In this document: piece after piece, positions 17,756 to 26,608 of the stretch
Numbering within the stretch: the stretch's first letter is position 1
How the letters are laid out: every line of letters begins with the position of its first letter
Assembly: GCA_964415365.1 (NCBI GenBank)
Contig: CAYPYW010000004.1
Location: forward strand, 34,001 to 98,000
Direction: 5' to 3'
DNA from: Hydromicrobium sp964415365
Lineage (GTDB): Bacteria; Actinomycetota; Humimicrobiia; Humimicrobiales; Humimicrobiaceae
DNA: 64,000 bases
Notes under the pieces: generated by a model
The model's database searches: none
What the model was told of the DNA's origin: nothing
The model's input: only the letters and a program-made list of their open reading frames with translations
Position numbers and translations under genes: made by a program

Positions 17756-18646
17756 ATGGACATAGATGAAATGATTAGCTCCAGTACAAAAGTAATAGCG
17801 CTTGTTGGGAAGCCGGTAAAACATAGCCTATCCCCGAAGATTCAGAATTTTTTCATAAGTAGATACTCCAAAGACGCAGTTTATCTGGCATTTGAATTTA
17901 ATCACGAAGATCTTGAAGAGGCTTTTAACGGAGCGAAAAAATTAGGTTTTATAGGATTAAATGTAACTATGCCTTATAAGGAGGGAATATTTAAATTAGT
18001 CGATAAGCTGGATGGGACATCTTCAATTATAAAATCTGTAAATACAGTTAAATTTGACCGGGAGCGAGGGGTTTCAAAAGGTTTTAATACCGATGTAGGA
18101 GGTTTTTTAAGATCACTGGATAAAAAAAAATTTAAATGGGCAGGTAGCCAGTGTCTGATCATAGGAGCAGGTGGCGCTGCAAGGGGTGCTATTTATGGGG
18201 TACTTCAAAAGAAAGTTAAAAAGGTATTTGTATATAACAGAACAAGGAAGAAAATAACCGATATCATAAGTGATTTCAAATCTGTAGGAAGTGAAAAAAT
18301 AGAGGCTTTGAATAGTATCAATGACATAAATGGCGAAATGGATTATATTGATTTAATTGTAAATTGCACTCCTGTGGGAATGGATACAGGGCCTCATAAA
18401 GATATGCTGCCTGTACCTGATAACTGGAGTCTTAAGGGGAAATTCATTTTTGATATGGTCTATAGACCAATAGAAACCAGATTTATAAAAAAAGCGAAAA
18501 AAGAAGGTGCAACAGTTATAAATGGCATAGATTTACTAATAAGTCAGGCAGCGCTATCTTTTAAAATCTGGTTTGGTATATTGCCCGGGATAGATGATGT
18601 AAGAAGGGTGATTCTGAATAGTATAGAAAAAAACAAGATAACATAA
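17756..18646 (+). CDS. aroE: shikimate dehydrogenase
   Basis: AroE reduces 3-dehydroshikimate to shikimate with NADPH, in aromatic amino-acid synthesis. The 296-residue protein has the substrate motif PVKHSLSPKIQN (residues about 23-34), catalytic Lys in NVTMPYK, NADP motif LIIGAGGAARGAIYG, and the cofactor-selectivity segment VYNRTRKK. The C-terminal NGIDLLISQAALSF closes the active site. It is separated by about 9 kb from aroC-aroK-aroB-aroQ, with most of the pilus locus lying between. Confidence 0.95.
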   Translation: MDIDEMISSSTKVIALVGKPVKHSLSPKIQNFFISRYSKDAVYLAFEFNHEDLEEAFNGAKKLGFIGLNVTMPYKEGIFKLVDKLDGTSSIIKSVNTVKFDRERGVSKGFNTDVGGFLRSLDKKKFKWAGSQCLIIGAGGAARGAIYGVLQKKVKKVFVYNRTRKKITDIISDFKSVGSEKIEALNSINDINGEMDYIDLIVNCTPVGMDTGPHKDMLPVPDNWSLKGKFIFDMVYRPIETRFIKKAKKEGATVINGIDLLISQAALSFKIWFGILPGIDDVRRVILNSIEKNKIT

Positions 18647-18682
18647 TAAAATAAGCAAATAATTAAACAGATAGGGAAAAAG

Positions 18683-19741
18683 ATGGATATTGATGATATT
18701 TTAATTGAGGCAGTTAAAAGTAATGCATCAGATGTGCATATCGTATGTGTTCTTCCTCCTGTTGTTAGAATCCATGGTGGCTTGGTAAAGTTAGAAAAAT
18801 TTGGAGAAATCACTCCGGAAATATCAGAAAAAATGCTAACTAAGATATTAAATCAGGAACAAATGGAAAGGCTGGGGGAACAGCTGGCAGTTGATTTTTC
18901 ATATACAATGCCCGGTTATGGAAGATTTAGATGCAGTTATTATTACCAGAGAAACACCCTGGCGGCTGCTTTCAGATATATTTCAAGAGATATACTCAGT
19001 ATTGAAGAGTTAAATTTACCGAAACAAATTGAAGAATTTGCCAGTTACCCCAGAGGTCTTGTTCTTGTAGCCGGACCTACCGGTTGTGGAAAATCAACTA
19101 CTCTTGCTGCAATAATAGATATGATTAATAGAAGTAGGTCTGAAAATATCATAACTATAGAAGATCCTATAGAATATTTATTCACACATAAAAAAAGTAT
19201 CGTATCCCAGAGAGAGGTATTGGCAGACACACACTCATTCGGAGCTGCTCTTAAGTACATTTTAAGAGAAGACCCGGATGTTATAATGGTAGGAGAAATG
19301 AGAGATCTGGAAACAATATCAAGTGCATTGACTGCAGCAGAAACCGGTCACCTGGTTTTTTCAACACTGCATACCCAGGATGCGCCGCAGACGATTGATA
19401 GAATTATAGATATTTTTCCGACTTATCAGCAAAAGCAGGTAAGAGCTCAATTAGCAGGAACTTTAAAAGCAGTTCTGGTACAGCAATTAATACCCAATAA
19501 AGATAAGAGCGGGAGAATACCTGCAACCGAATTAATGTTTGTGACTTCTGCAATAAGAAATATGATTAGGGAAGTGAAAGTACATCAGATTTACTCGGCA
19601 ATCCAGGCCAGTGGCAGGAGAGGCATGATGACCATGGATATGTCACTGGTAAATCTTTATAAAGGGGATAAGATTACAGAGGAGCTTGCATTAGAGAAGG
19701 CTCATAATATAGATGAAGTAAAGAGAATGATTCATGGTTAA
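18683..19741 (+). CDS. pilT: type IV pilus retraction ATPase PilT
   Basis: A 352-residue secretion ATPase of the PilT branch, which depolymerises pili to drive retraction. An N-terminal PAS-like region precedes Walker A (AGPTGCGKSTTL, residues about 130-141), the Asp box (TIEDPIEYLF), Walker B (DPDVIMVGEMRD) and the His box (TGHLVFSTLHTQDA). The AIRNMIRE motif near the C-terminus is characteristic of PilT and argues against PilB. The protein is too short for PilB, which also has a longer N-terminus. No pilB is in the window. Confidence 0.93.
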   Translation: MDIDDILIEAVKSNASDVHIVCVLPPVVRIHGGLVKLEKFGEITPEISEKMLTKILNQEQMERLGEQLAVDFSYTMPGYGRFRCSYYYQRNTLAAAFRYISRDILSIEELNLPKQIEEFASYPRGLVLVAGPTGCGKSTTLAAIIDMINRSRSENIITIEDPIEYLFTHKKSIVSQREVLADTHSFGAALKYILREDPDVIMVGEMRDLETISSALTAAETGHLVFSTLHTQDAPQTIDRIIDIFPTYQQKQVRAQLAGTLKAVLVQQLIPNKDKSGRIPATELMFVTSAIRNMIREVKVHQIYSAIQASGRRGMMTMDMSLVNLYKGDKITEELALEKAHNIDEVKRMIHG

Positions 19742-19779
19742 GACTTACTTGAAAATAATAAATATCGAGGTTAATTTTT

Positions 19780-21006
19780 ATGTCAGTATATAATTATACA
19801 GTCAGAGATTCAAAAGGCGAAGCGATAGAAGGTTCTATTGATGCTGATACCCAGGATTTGGTCGTATCCAAATTAAAGGATATGGGTTATTTTATTATTA
19901 ATATCGATAAACTTAAAGAAGAAAAAGTCAAACTTAAAAATAGAACAATAAGTTTTAGCATTTTTAACCGTGTCAGAATCAGAGATCTTGTTGTTTTTAC
20001 CAGACAATTTGCAACTTTAATTTCTTCGGGGATGTCTCTGCTGGAATCTCTTATAGTTCTGGAGAGGCAAACTCCAAACCCAAAATTCAAGACTATAATT
20101 TCCGAGGTAAGGATGCATGTGGAATCGGGTCACTCTCTTTCGGAGTCAATGGAAAGATATTCCAATGTTTTTAATAGATTGTATGTAAGTTTAATAAGAG
20201 CTGGTGAGGCAGGAGGAGTACTGGATAAAACCATGAACGACCTCGCTGATTTTCTGGAAAATGAAGAAGAAATTAAATTGAAGGTAAGAAATAAGACCGC
20301 CTATCCAAAGTTCGTCCTTGCCTTTGCAGTAATAATATCCCTGGTAATAATAATATTTCTGGTTCCCACTTTTCAAGGCATATATGATGAGTTAGGAGCA
20401 GAACTGCCAATGATTACTCAGGTAATAATATCTATAGGAAATCTGTTCAAGAAATTTTATTTTTACATTATTTTAGCCGTGGTAGTATTCGGCGGAAGAT
20501 ATCTATTTAGAAAATTTGTAAGAAGTCCCAGGGGGAGATATCTTATGGACAGACTGAAGTTAAATATTCCTAAATTCGGAGATCTTTTTAGAAAAATGTC
20601 TTTATCAAGATTTAGTAGACATTTTGGAATATTGCTGACTACCGGAGTTCCTATATTAAATTCCCTGGAGATTGCGAAAGGGGTTGCCGATAATATACTA
20701 ATTGATAATGCGCTCGAGAAAATCAGAAAAGGAATAAGAGAAGGGGAGAATATTTCTGATCCGATGTCCAGTATGGAAGTGTTTCCTCCTATGATGGTAC
20801 AGATGATGGCAGTTGGGGAGAAAACCGGTACACTTGATGAAATAGCTTCCAAGATTGCTGATTTTTACGAGAAGGAAGTGTCAAATACCATAGATATATT
20901 AGTCACCATACTGGAACCTGTAATGCTTTTATTTGTTGCTTTATTTATTGGTATAATTGTAATCTCAATGTATCTTCCAATGTTTAATATATATCAGAAT
21001 ATGTAA
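19780..21006 (+). CDS. pilC: type IV pilus inner-membrane platform protein PilC
   Basis: PilC is the membrane platform on which pilin subunits are added or removed. The 408-residue protein has the duplicated GspF domain: the first contains FTRQFATLISSGMSLLESL, and the second FSRHFGILLTTGVPILNSLE. Three membrane helices are visible, at about residues 170-190, 225-245 and 375-400, and MMAVGEKTGTLDE is the second-repeat signature. Spacing from pilT is 38 bases. It should act with PilT and PilM/N/O, all present nearby. Confidence 0.94.
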   Translation: MSVYNYTVRDSKGEAIEGSIDADTQDLVVSKLKDMGYFIINIDKLKEEKVKLKNRTISFSIFNRVRIRDLVVFTRQFATLISSGMSLLESLIVLERQTPNPKFKTIISEVRMHVESGHSLSESMERYSNVFNRLYVSLIRAGEAGGVLDKTMNDLADFLENEEEIKLKVRNKTAYPKFVLAFAVIISLVIIIFLVPTFQGIYDELGAELPMITQVIISIGNLFKKFYFYIILAVVVFGGRYLFRKFVRSPRGRYLMDRLKLNIPKFGDLFRKMSLSRFSRHFGILLTTGVPILNSLEIAKGVADNILIDNALEKIRKGIREGENISDPMSSMEVFPPMMVQMMAVGEKTGTLDEIASKIADFYEKEVSNTIDILVTILEPVMLLFVALFIGIIVISMYLPMFNIYQNM

Positions 21007-21040
21007 TTTAAAACAGAAAGATATTTTTACTATTTTAATT

Positions 21041-21832
21041 ATGAATGAGCCAGAATATAAAGACTACGATATAATAAAATTGAGAGGTCTGCCAGTAAAA
21101 GAGCTTATTGGAATTTATAAAAATTGCAATAGCTCAGCGATATTAAATTTAATAGTTAAAAAGACCGAGAGACTCGCCTATAAAATTGCTGGAGGATTCC
21201 GGAATAATGGATGGGAGAAAAAAGATATACAACAAGTTGCTTTTACCGGACTTGTGATAGCAATAAACAGATTTAATCCTGAAAAGAACCACAAGTTTTC
21301 TACTTTTGCTGTTCATTATATAAAAGGTGAGATATTACATTTTATCAGAGACAGCAAGTTAGTAAAAATTCCCCGATGGTTATGGGGATTGAATAAATTA
21401 TTCAGTAATTTTGTAAAGAATTTTGAAGCCAATAACAACAGATATCCCACAATAGAAGAAATATCAGCAGGCATTAATATTTCAATAGAAGGTATTAACG
21501 AGTTTTTGAAAGCAAGAGAGGCAGCTTTTTATAATTTCAGGCCAATCAGAGAAGATGGAAATGAAGACACAAGTGATGACCACAAATATGACAAAAGTTT
21601 GATTAAATCAAAGGAATGTAAGAGTTTTGACCTTGTGACAGAGGATAAAATTTTATTATGGGATGCCATAGATAAACTTTGTAACTTGAATAAGAAAATA
21701 TTGATTTTAAGCTATTTTTTAGGTTTCAGCCAGAAAGAGATAGGTGAAAAAATCGGAATCTCACAGAGGTCTGTGTCCAGAAATTTAGAAGAGAGCATAA
21801 AAATATTAAAAGGTTACTACGTAAACGGTTAA
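21041..21832 (+). CDS. SigB/SigF-type alternative RNA polymerase sigma factor in pilus locus
   Basis: A 263-residue group 3 sigma-70 factor. Region 2 is clear: DIQQVAFTGLVIAINRFNPEKNHKFSTFAVHYIKGEILHF contains the core-binding and -10-reading helices. Region 3 follows (IEEISAGINISIEGINEFL), and region 4.2 is a helix-turn-helix, SQKEIGEKIGISQRSVSRN. The closest known architecture is SigB/SigF/SigG of Gram-positive bacteria. There is no anti-sigma gene in the window. Its place between pilC and the major pilin gene, with a GTCTAA-N13-GGGTAT site upstream of the pilin, suggests that it directs pilin transcription. Confidence 0.85.
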   Translation: MNEPEYKDYDIIKLRGLPVKELIGIYKNCNSSAILNLIVKKTERLAYKIAGGFRNNGWEKKDIQQVAFTGLVIAINRFNPEKNHKFSTFAVHYIKGEILHFIRDSKLVKIPRWLWGLNKLFSNFVKNFEANNNRYPTIEEISAGINISIEGINEFLKAREAAFYNFRPIREDGNEDTSDDHKYDKSLIKSKECKSFDLVTEDKILLWDAIDKLCNLNKKILILSYFLGFSQKEIGEKIGISQRSVSRNLEESIKILKGYYVNG

Positions 21833-22055
21833 GAAATCTCCTGCAAAATATTTTTTTCTTTGCTGCCATATTAAATCCTAATAACTATTATAAATTGGTG
21901 ATAATTGTTGAAATATAACTATTTATAATTTAAGTAGAAATGTATTTTAGCATTTTTAAGATATTTATAATTTATTATTGTAATTTATAATAAATTGTTA
22001 TAAACTTACTTTGCAATATAAGTATTAATAATTAAAAAGAAAATAATAAATATAT

Positions 22056-22080
22056 GTCTAAGATTTTTAATTATGGGTAT
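22056..22080 (+). promoter_or_regulatory. SigB-type promoter of the major pilin gene
   Basis: GTCTAA (22056-22061) and GGGTAT (22075-22080) are 13 bases apart. The SigB consensus is GTTTAA-N12-15-GGGTAT, so the match is 11 of 12. Transcription would start near 22087, giving a leader of about 50 bases. A TATAAT at 22078-22083 overlaps it but lacks a TTGACA-like -35. The rest of 21833-22137 is extremely AT-rich and holds no gene. Confidence 0.5.
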
Positions 22081-22137
22081 AATAATATAATGTACAATAA
22101 TAAAATTTAAATTTTTGTTAAATAAAGGAGGTAAAAG

Positions 22138-22539
22138 ATGAAGTGGCTATATAGAAATCTATATAGAAAGGAAAAAGGTTTTACACTGGTAGAACTCATG
22201 GTAGTAATAATCATACTAGCAGTTCTGACAGGTATAGCCATTCCGAGTTACATGGCACTACGAAACAGAGCCAGAACAGCTGCAGCACAGAGTGAGATGA
22301 AAAACATAGCTACTGCACTGGAAATATACCAGTCGGATCTAGAAGCTTACCCATTAACAGCTGCTTATCCTGCTGCCTTGCAACCTGATTACATGGCTAC
22401 AGTACCAGTCAATGATCCATGGGCTGTAGCATATGTTTATGCATCAGATGGTACGACTTATACATTAACATGTTATGGTCCAGATGGGGCAGCTGCTGGA
22501 GGTGATGACATAGTAATAATAGATGGACAGCTGCAGTAA
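22138..22539 (+). CDS. pilA: type IV major pilin (PilA/GspG-like prepilin)
   Basis: A 133-residue prepilin. The 14-15 residue basic leader ends KEKG, followed by mature FTLVELMVVIIILAVL; cleavage after Gly and the Glu-5 of the mature protein are textbook. The hydrophobic helix runs into ARTAAAQSEMKNIATALEIYQ. The C-terminal part, with DPWAVAYVYASDG and a Gly/Asp-rich end, resembles pseudopilins of the GspG group. AAAGGAGGT (22124-22132) is the strongest ribosome site in the window, and a 14-base-pair hairpin ends the transcript. Both fit a highly expressed major subunit. GspG-type function cannot be excluded. Confidence 0.9.
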   Translation: MKWLYRNLYRKEKGFTLVELMVVIIILAVLTGIAIPSYMALRNRARTAAAQSEMKNIATALEIYQSDLEAYPLTAAYPAALQPDYMATVPVNDPWAVAYVYASDGTTYTLTCYGPDGAAAGGDDIVIIDGQLQ

Positions 22540-22585
22540 GAAGAGTAAAAGTTATGTAGCGGGGTAATTATAGAATTATTAAGTC

Positions 22586-22620
22586 ATAATAAGGGGTAGT
22601 TAGAATCTACCCCTTATTAT
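22586..22620 (+). terminator. hairpin terminator after the major pilin
   Basis: A perfect 14-base-pair stem, with arms 22586-22599 and 22607-22620 and core AAGGGGTAG/CTACCCCTT, has a 7-base loop. It begins 46 bases after the pilin stop and is followed by an AT-rich stretch, not a pure T-run. It should isolate pilin transcription from downstream pil genes. Confidence 0.8.
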
Positions 22621-22842
22621 TATAATTAGTTTCTTATTTTTTGACTAATAGAAATAACCGTGCTATTATTCAAAAATATAAATATTTATTTACACACATA
22701 TATTATTAGAATAATAGAAATATATCTGTAATAAATATTTTTAGAATTATTATTCAATTATAATAAATATAGCAATATAATATAGAAAAGATTTTAACAA
22801 TTATAAAAGAATAAAAATAGCAGCAAATAAGTAACAATTAAA
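22621..22842. other. AT-rich intergenic stretch before pilD
   Basis: No reading frame or RNA is apparent. The stretch is almost entirely A and T; it may hold the promoter of the pilD-pilM-N-O-P genes, but no single site stands out. Confidence 0.5.
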
Positions 22843-23604
22843 ATGGAAATAATTAAAGTAGCCTTTTATATAATATTTTTTATTTTCGGTTTGGCTGTAG
22901 GTAGCTTTTTAGGTGTTGTTGCATATAGGCTGCCCCGGAAATTGTCCATTGTAAAACCGGCATCTTTTTGTGCTGATTGCAAGAGAAAAATTCCTTTCTA
23001 CGATAATATTCCACTGCTGTCTTTTATTATACTTAAAGGAAGATGCCGGTATTGTAAAAATAAAATTCCAGTAACAAATCTTCTAATAGAGATAATAACC
23101 GGAATACTGTTCACAGCCAATTATATTCTATTTGGATTAACTGTAAGAACCCTTGTCGGTATAATCTTATGCAGCGTGCTTATTGTGATATCCTTTATTG
23201 ATATTGAGTTTAAAATAATTCCCAATGTAATAGTGCTGCCATTTGCCCTGGTAGGACTTATTACAAATATCGTATTTGATTTAAGGAACTGGTGGATGCC
23301 TTTGGCATTCAGTGTGGGCGCTTTTCTATTTATGCTTATAATTCATTTAATATACCCAAGAGGTATGGGAATGGGTGACATAAAATTGAGTCTGATGATA
23401 GGGGCATTTCTGGTAAAAAACGTAATAGCAGCCTTATTCCTTGGGTTTTTAGCCGGTTCAATATATGGTTTGTCTTTGCTTGCTTTAAAAGGAAGAAAAT
23501 TGAAGCAGGCAATACCATTCGGGCCCTTTATATCCCTGGGAAGTGTTATATCTTTATTTTGGGGTGATAATATCTTAAAATGGTATATAAATTTTCTTAG
23601 ATAA
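22843..23604 (+). CDS. pilD: prepilin peptidase / N-methyltransferase PilD
   Basis: PilD cleaves prepilin leaders and methylates the new N-terminus. The 253-residue protein has the N-terminal methylation-domain cysteine pairs CADC and CRYC (residues about 44-70), and the two catalytic Asp motifs SFIDIEFKIIPN and GMGMGDIKLS. It has about eight membrane helices. Its expected substrates in this window are the pilin at 22138 and the three downstream minor-pilin-like proteins. Confidence 0.94.
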   Translation: MEIIKVAFYIIFFIFGLAVGSFLGVVAYRLPRKLSIVKPASFCADCKRKIPFYDNIPLLSFIILKGRCRYCKNKIPVTNLLIEIITGILFTANYILFGLTVRTLVGIILCSVLIVISFIDIEFKIIPNVIVLPFALVGLITNIVFDLRNWWMPLAFSVGAFLFMLIIHLIYPRGMGMGDIKLSLMIGAFLVKNVIAALFLGFLAGSIYGLSLLALKGRKLKQAIPFGPFISLGSVISLFWGDNILKWYINFLR

Positions 23605-23619
23605 AAGAGAGTGATTAAG

Positions 23620-24786
23620 ATGCTGACAGTCGGATTAAATTTAAGTTCCTACAGGATATATGTTGCTGAACTGTTAAAATCAGGAAAGAATCTTACTATA
23701 AGAAAAATGGTAAGGTCCGAAGTACCGTCTAATTCTATTGTAAGAGGAGAAATACAGGATTCAGAGCTTTTGGCCAAAAACTTAAAGGATATCTGGAAGA
23801 AATATAAGATTTCCGATAGAAAAGTGTTTATTGGGATTTCCAACCAAAAGGTGATTGCAAAAGAAATAAAGATACCAGTTATAGAAGACGAAGAAATAAG
23901 CAATTCTATCAAATATCAGATCAATGATTTTATTCCCATACCTAAAAATAATATTATTTATGATTATTATGTTGTGGAAAAAGGAGAAAACTTTTCAAAA
24001 CTGATGCTTGTAGGTGCGATGAAGAGTATGATTGATGATGTAGTTAAAAGCTTTAAAAGCGCCGGGCTTATTGCCCAGGCAATTGATCTGAATTGTTTTT
24101 CTCTTTATAGAACTGTAGATTATATCTATAATATTGATAAAAATGCAAAAAATAAAAAATCAGGTACTTTTTGTGTAGTGAACCTTGGGTGTGAAATGTC
24201 CATTATTGAGATGATCCAGGACAATAACCTAAAATATCCAAGATTTACATCTACTTCTATAAAGAGTTTTATTGACGGAATTTATAAAGAAGTAAAAAAA
24301 GATAATAAGTATTGTGAGGAAACAATCTCTAAATTTGATTTTAAATCTTTACTCATTAAGAAGAGCGATAGTGGTGAGAAAACTAGAAAAGAAGAGAGTA
24401 AAGATCCGCCAGCTAAATCCGGGGAAAAAGAGGATAAAAAAATAGATAAGGATGATGCCAAAAGTACTGCCAGCACCGTGGACTTAGTTAAAGTTATGAA
24501 AGATACTGCTGATCATTTAGTAGGGGAGATTAAATTGTCAATAGAGCACTTTTTACAGGAGAATCCAAAATATAAAGTTGGTAAAATAATTTTAACCGGT
24601 GAATATATTAAAGATATTGATAAATATATAGAGCAGGAAGTAGGTTATAAGGTTGAGTTATTAAATATGGCCGATTATTTTTCATTAAAATACCTAAAAA
24701 GGAATCCGGAATATAAAGGCAAGGATTTAAATTATCTGCTGGATCCTCTGGCCATAGGTATGGCATTACGGGGTCTGAATAAATGA
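23620..24786 (+). CDS. pilM: type IV pilus assembly actin-like protein PilM, with disordered insert
   Basis: PilM is a cytoplasmic actin-fold protein that binds the N-terminus of PilN. It begins LTVGLNLSSYRIYVAEL and contains the typical segment VFIGISNQKVIAKEIKIP, while KIILTGEYIKDIDKYIEQ near the end matches the C-terminal ATP-binding lobe. I prefer ATG 23620 to GTG 23611, as GAGAG then sits at normal spacing. Between about residues 247 and 285 is a Lys/Glu/Asp-rich low-complexity insert, unusual for PilM. It overlaps pilN by four bases. Confidence 0.88.
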   Translation: MLTVGLNLSSYRIYVAELLKSGKNLTIRKMVRSEVPSNSIVRGEIQDSELLAKNLKDIWKKYKISDRKVFIGISNQKVIAKEIKIPVIEDEEISNSIKYQINDFIPIPKNNIIYDYYVVEKGENFSKLMLVGAMKSMIDDVVKSFKSAGLIAQAIDLNCFSLYRTVDYIYNIDKNAKNKKSGTFCVVNLGCEMSIIEMIQDNNLKYPRFTSTSIKSFIDGIYKEVKKDNKYCEETISKFDFKSLLIKKSDSGEKTRKEESKDPPAKSGEKEDKKIDKDDAKSTASTVDLVKVMKDTADHLVGEIKLSIEHFLQENPKYKVGKIILTGEYIKDIDKYIEQEVGYKVELLNMADYFSLKYLKRNPEYKGKDLNYLLDPLAIGMALRGLNK

Positions 24787-25493
24787 AGACTATAAATCTT
24801 CTTCCTAAAGAAGAAAAAATAAGAGATATCAAGGGTATAGTATTCAATGTAATATTAGCACTACTGGTGATAGTGCTTGTTGTGTTAATTGTCCTTTCGG
24901 TATTTTTGTTTAATATTAATAACTATCTTACGCCAAAGTTGGATGATTATAGAAGGGTAAATATGCAGATTAATAATTATGTAACTAAATTAGAAACTTA
25001 TAATGAGTTCAAGAAAAAAGTAAACGCCAAAGCTGAACTCATAGACTCTTTACAGAAAGAGGAGATATTATGGTCAGAAGTTCTGATTGATTTCGGAGAA
25101 AGGATACCTGGTGATGCCTATGTTAATTATATAGAGGGAAGCAGCGAGCCTTTTTATAAATTTATTTCCACAACTCTGGAAGAAAACAATGATCAGGCAG
25201 AGATCAAAAAAATATTGTTTTTCACTATCGGGGGATATGCGGCTGATTATACTGATATAACAAAATTGATTGTGGAGATAAGGAATATGCCAGACATTGG
25301 TGAGGTGTGGATAAATAATATCAGCAAGAGTTACATTACGGAACCAAATATAGAGGCACTATCCTTTAACATAAGTGCATATCTGGATATAGAGCCTTAT
25401 CTGGAAGAAATGAAGGCAGAGAAGGGAACACAAACAGAGAAAACATCAGAAGAAGATGAATTGGATACGGAGTTACAATCATTAAGTAAATAG
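24783..25493 (+). CDS. pilN: type IV pilus assembly protein PilN
   Basis: The first residues, MKTINLLPKEEK, are the PilM-binding motif of PilN. A single membrane helix follows at about residues 20-44, then a periplasmic or extracytoplasmic coiled-coil and a ferredoxin-like domain. The 236 residues end with an acidic, Thr/Glu-rich tail. PilN forms the alignment subcomplex with PilM and PilO. The 4-base overlap with pilM suggests coupled translation. Confidence 0.88.
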   Translation: MKTINLLPKEEKIRDIKGIVFNVILALLVIVLVVLIVLSVFLFNINNYLTPKLDDYRRVNMQINNYVTKLETYNEFKKKVNAKAELIDSLQKEEILWSEVLIDFGERIPGDAYVNYIEGSSEPFYKFISTTLEENNDQAEIKKILFFTIGGYAADYTDITKLIVEIRNMPDIGEVWINNISKSYITEPNIEALSFNISAYLDIEPYLEEMKAEKGTQTEKTSEEDELDTELQSLSK

Positions 25494-25517
25494 TAAAGGT
25501 TATTTTTTTATTTAATT

Positions 25518-26060
25518 ATGAGCAGCAAAGTTAAGATAATTTTTATAGTAGCAATTTTTTTGATAAGTGTTTTACTGGTTGTTTTATTTATTATTCCTAA
25601 TTTGTCTACCAGTATTAAAGCCAATACCGCTATAGAAAAAGAAAGGGAAAATAATAAAGCGTTTAATGAAACATTGAAGGAACTATTGTTGCTAAGGGAC
25701 GAATACTATTCACTAAATGCTGAATACCAGAAATATTCCTTACAGCTTCCATCGGAAAATGATATAAGTGTTTTCACCAATGAAATTTATGATATCGCAA
25801 AGTATTCAGATGTGGCTATTTACTCAATTGATTATTCGGAAAAGTCTTCTGCCGCTGACGAAAAGGAGAAAGAACCAGAAAGAACTATAATTGAGGCAGA
25901 TCTAATACTCACGGGTTCCTATTATAATATAATTAACTTTATTAAAACAATGGAGAGAATGCCCAGGATAGTAACAATCGAAGATATAATAATACAATCT
26001 ACAGAAAGCGAGTATGCGAATTTAAGTGCTTATATTACTGCTCAGTTATATTATGAGTAA
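25518..26060 (+). CDS. pilO: type IV pilus assembly protein PilO
   Basis: A 180-residue single-pass membrane protein with a hydrophobic helix at residues 7-28, a coiled-coil stretch (about 35-75), and a C-terminal ferredoxin-like domain containing LILTGSYYNIINFIKTMERMPRIV, the recognisable PilO motif. It pairs with PilN. ATG 25518 is 24 bases after pilN, with no obvious ribosome site. Its stop overlaps the PilP-like gene by one base. Confidence 0.86.
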   Translation: MSSKVKIIFIVAIFLISVLLVVLFIIPNLSTSIKANTAIEKERENNKAFNETLKELLLLRDEYYSLNAEYQKYSLQLPSENDISVFTNEIYDIAKYSDVAIYSIDYSEKSSAADEKEKEPERTIIEADLILTGSYYNIINFIKTMERMPRIVTIEDIIIQSTESEYANLSAYITAQLYYE

Positions 26061-26593
26061 TGAATATGAATAATAATATTAATAATAAAAAGACAAAAAG
26101 ACTAACAGTGGTTTTTATAACTGCCGTTGTTATATCTTGCCTGGCTATGATTCCTTATATTTCCGGGTGTTCTGTCTATAATATTATAAAGGAATCATAT
26201 ACGGAAGAGGAAGAATCCCTGGAATTACCGGAAGTTGAGATAGATGAAGAGGAAATTAAAGAGATTGGTAAAAGTGATACAGATATAAAGAAGAGTTATG
26301 ATATAGAAGGTGAGATCAATCTGGTGGATGAATCAATCAGGGATCCGTTCAGGCCATTTTATATCCAGGATGAAGAAGAAGAGGAAAAGAATGTCCTCAA
26401 ATTGGAGAGAATCTACAGTAAAGATGGTGTGGAGTATGCGGAGATAAATCTTAATGATTATACTTATAAGCTAAAAGAGGAGGATCCTCTTTCGGACACT
26501 TATTTAGTTCAGGCAATAAATGTTAATTCGGTGGTGTTATTAAAAGGTGACGATATATTAACGTTATTTATTGATGAAGTAAAATATGACTAA
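26060..26593 (+). CDS. PilP-like pilus lipoprotein
   Basis: A 177-residue exported protein. Its N-terminal hydrophobic segment ends YISGC (Cys near residue 36), a lipobox-like site. A very acidic linker is followed by VDESIRDPFRPF, the RDPF-type motif seen in PilP proteins, and a small beta domain. In characterised systems PilP is an inner-membrane lipoprotein that connects PilN/O to the PilQ secretin. Position directly after pilO supports the assignment; overall similarity is too limited for certainty. No secretin gene is in this window. Confidence 0.65.
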   Translation: MNMNNNINNKKTKRLTVVFITAVVISCLAMIPYISGCSVYNIIKESYTEEEESLELPEVEIDEEEIKEIGKSDTDIKKSYDIEGEINLVDESIRDPFRPFYIQDEEEEEKNVLKLERIYSKDGVEYAEINLNDYTYKLKEEDPLSDTYLVQAINVNSVVLLKGDDILTLFIDEVKYD

Positions 26594-26608
26594 AAAAGGA
26601 TGTAATAT

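Noticed and set aside
17114..17824. 236-codon open frame on the minus strand
   Set aside because: It overlaps the end of the U32 gene, all of acyP and the start of aroE in antisense; its product is low-complexity and Phe/Tyr/Ile-rich, typical of shadows in AT-rich DNA.
18683..19741. PilB extension ATPase
   Set aside because: The length (352 residues), lack of a PilB N-terminal domain and the AIRNMIRE motif identify PilT.
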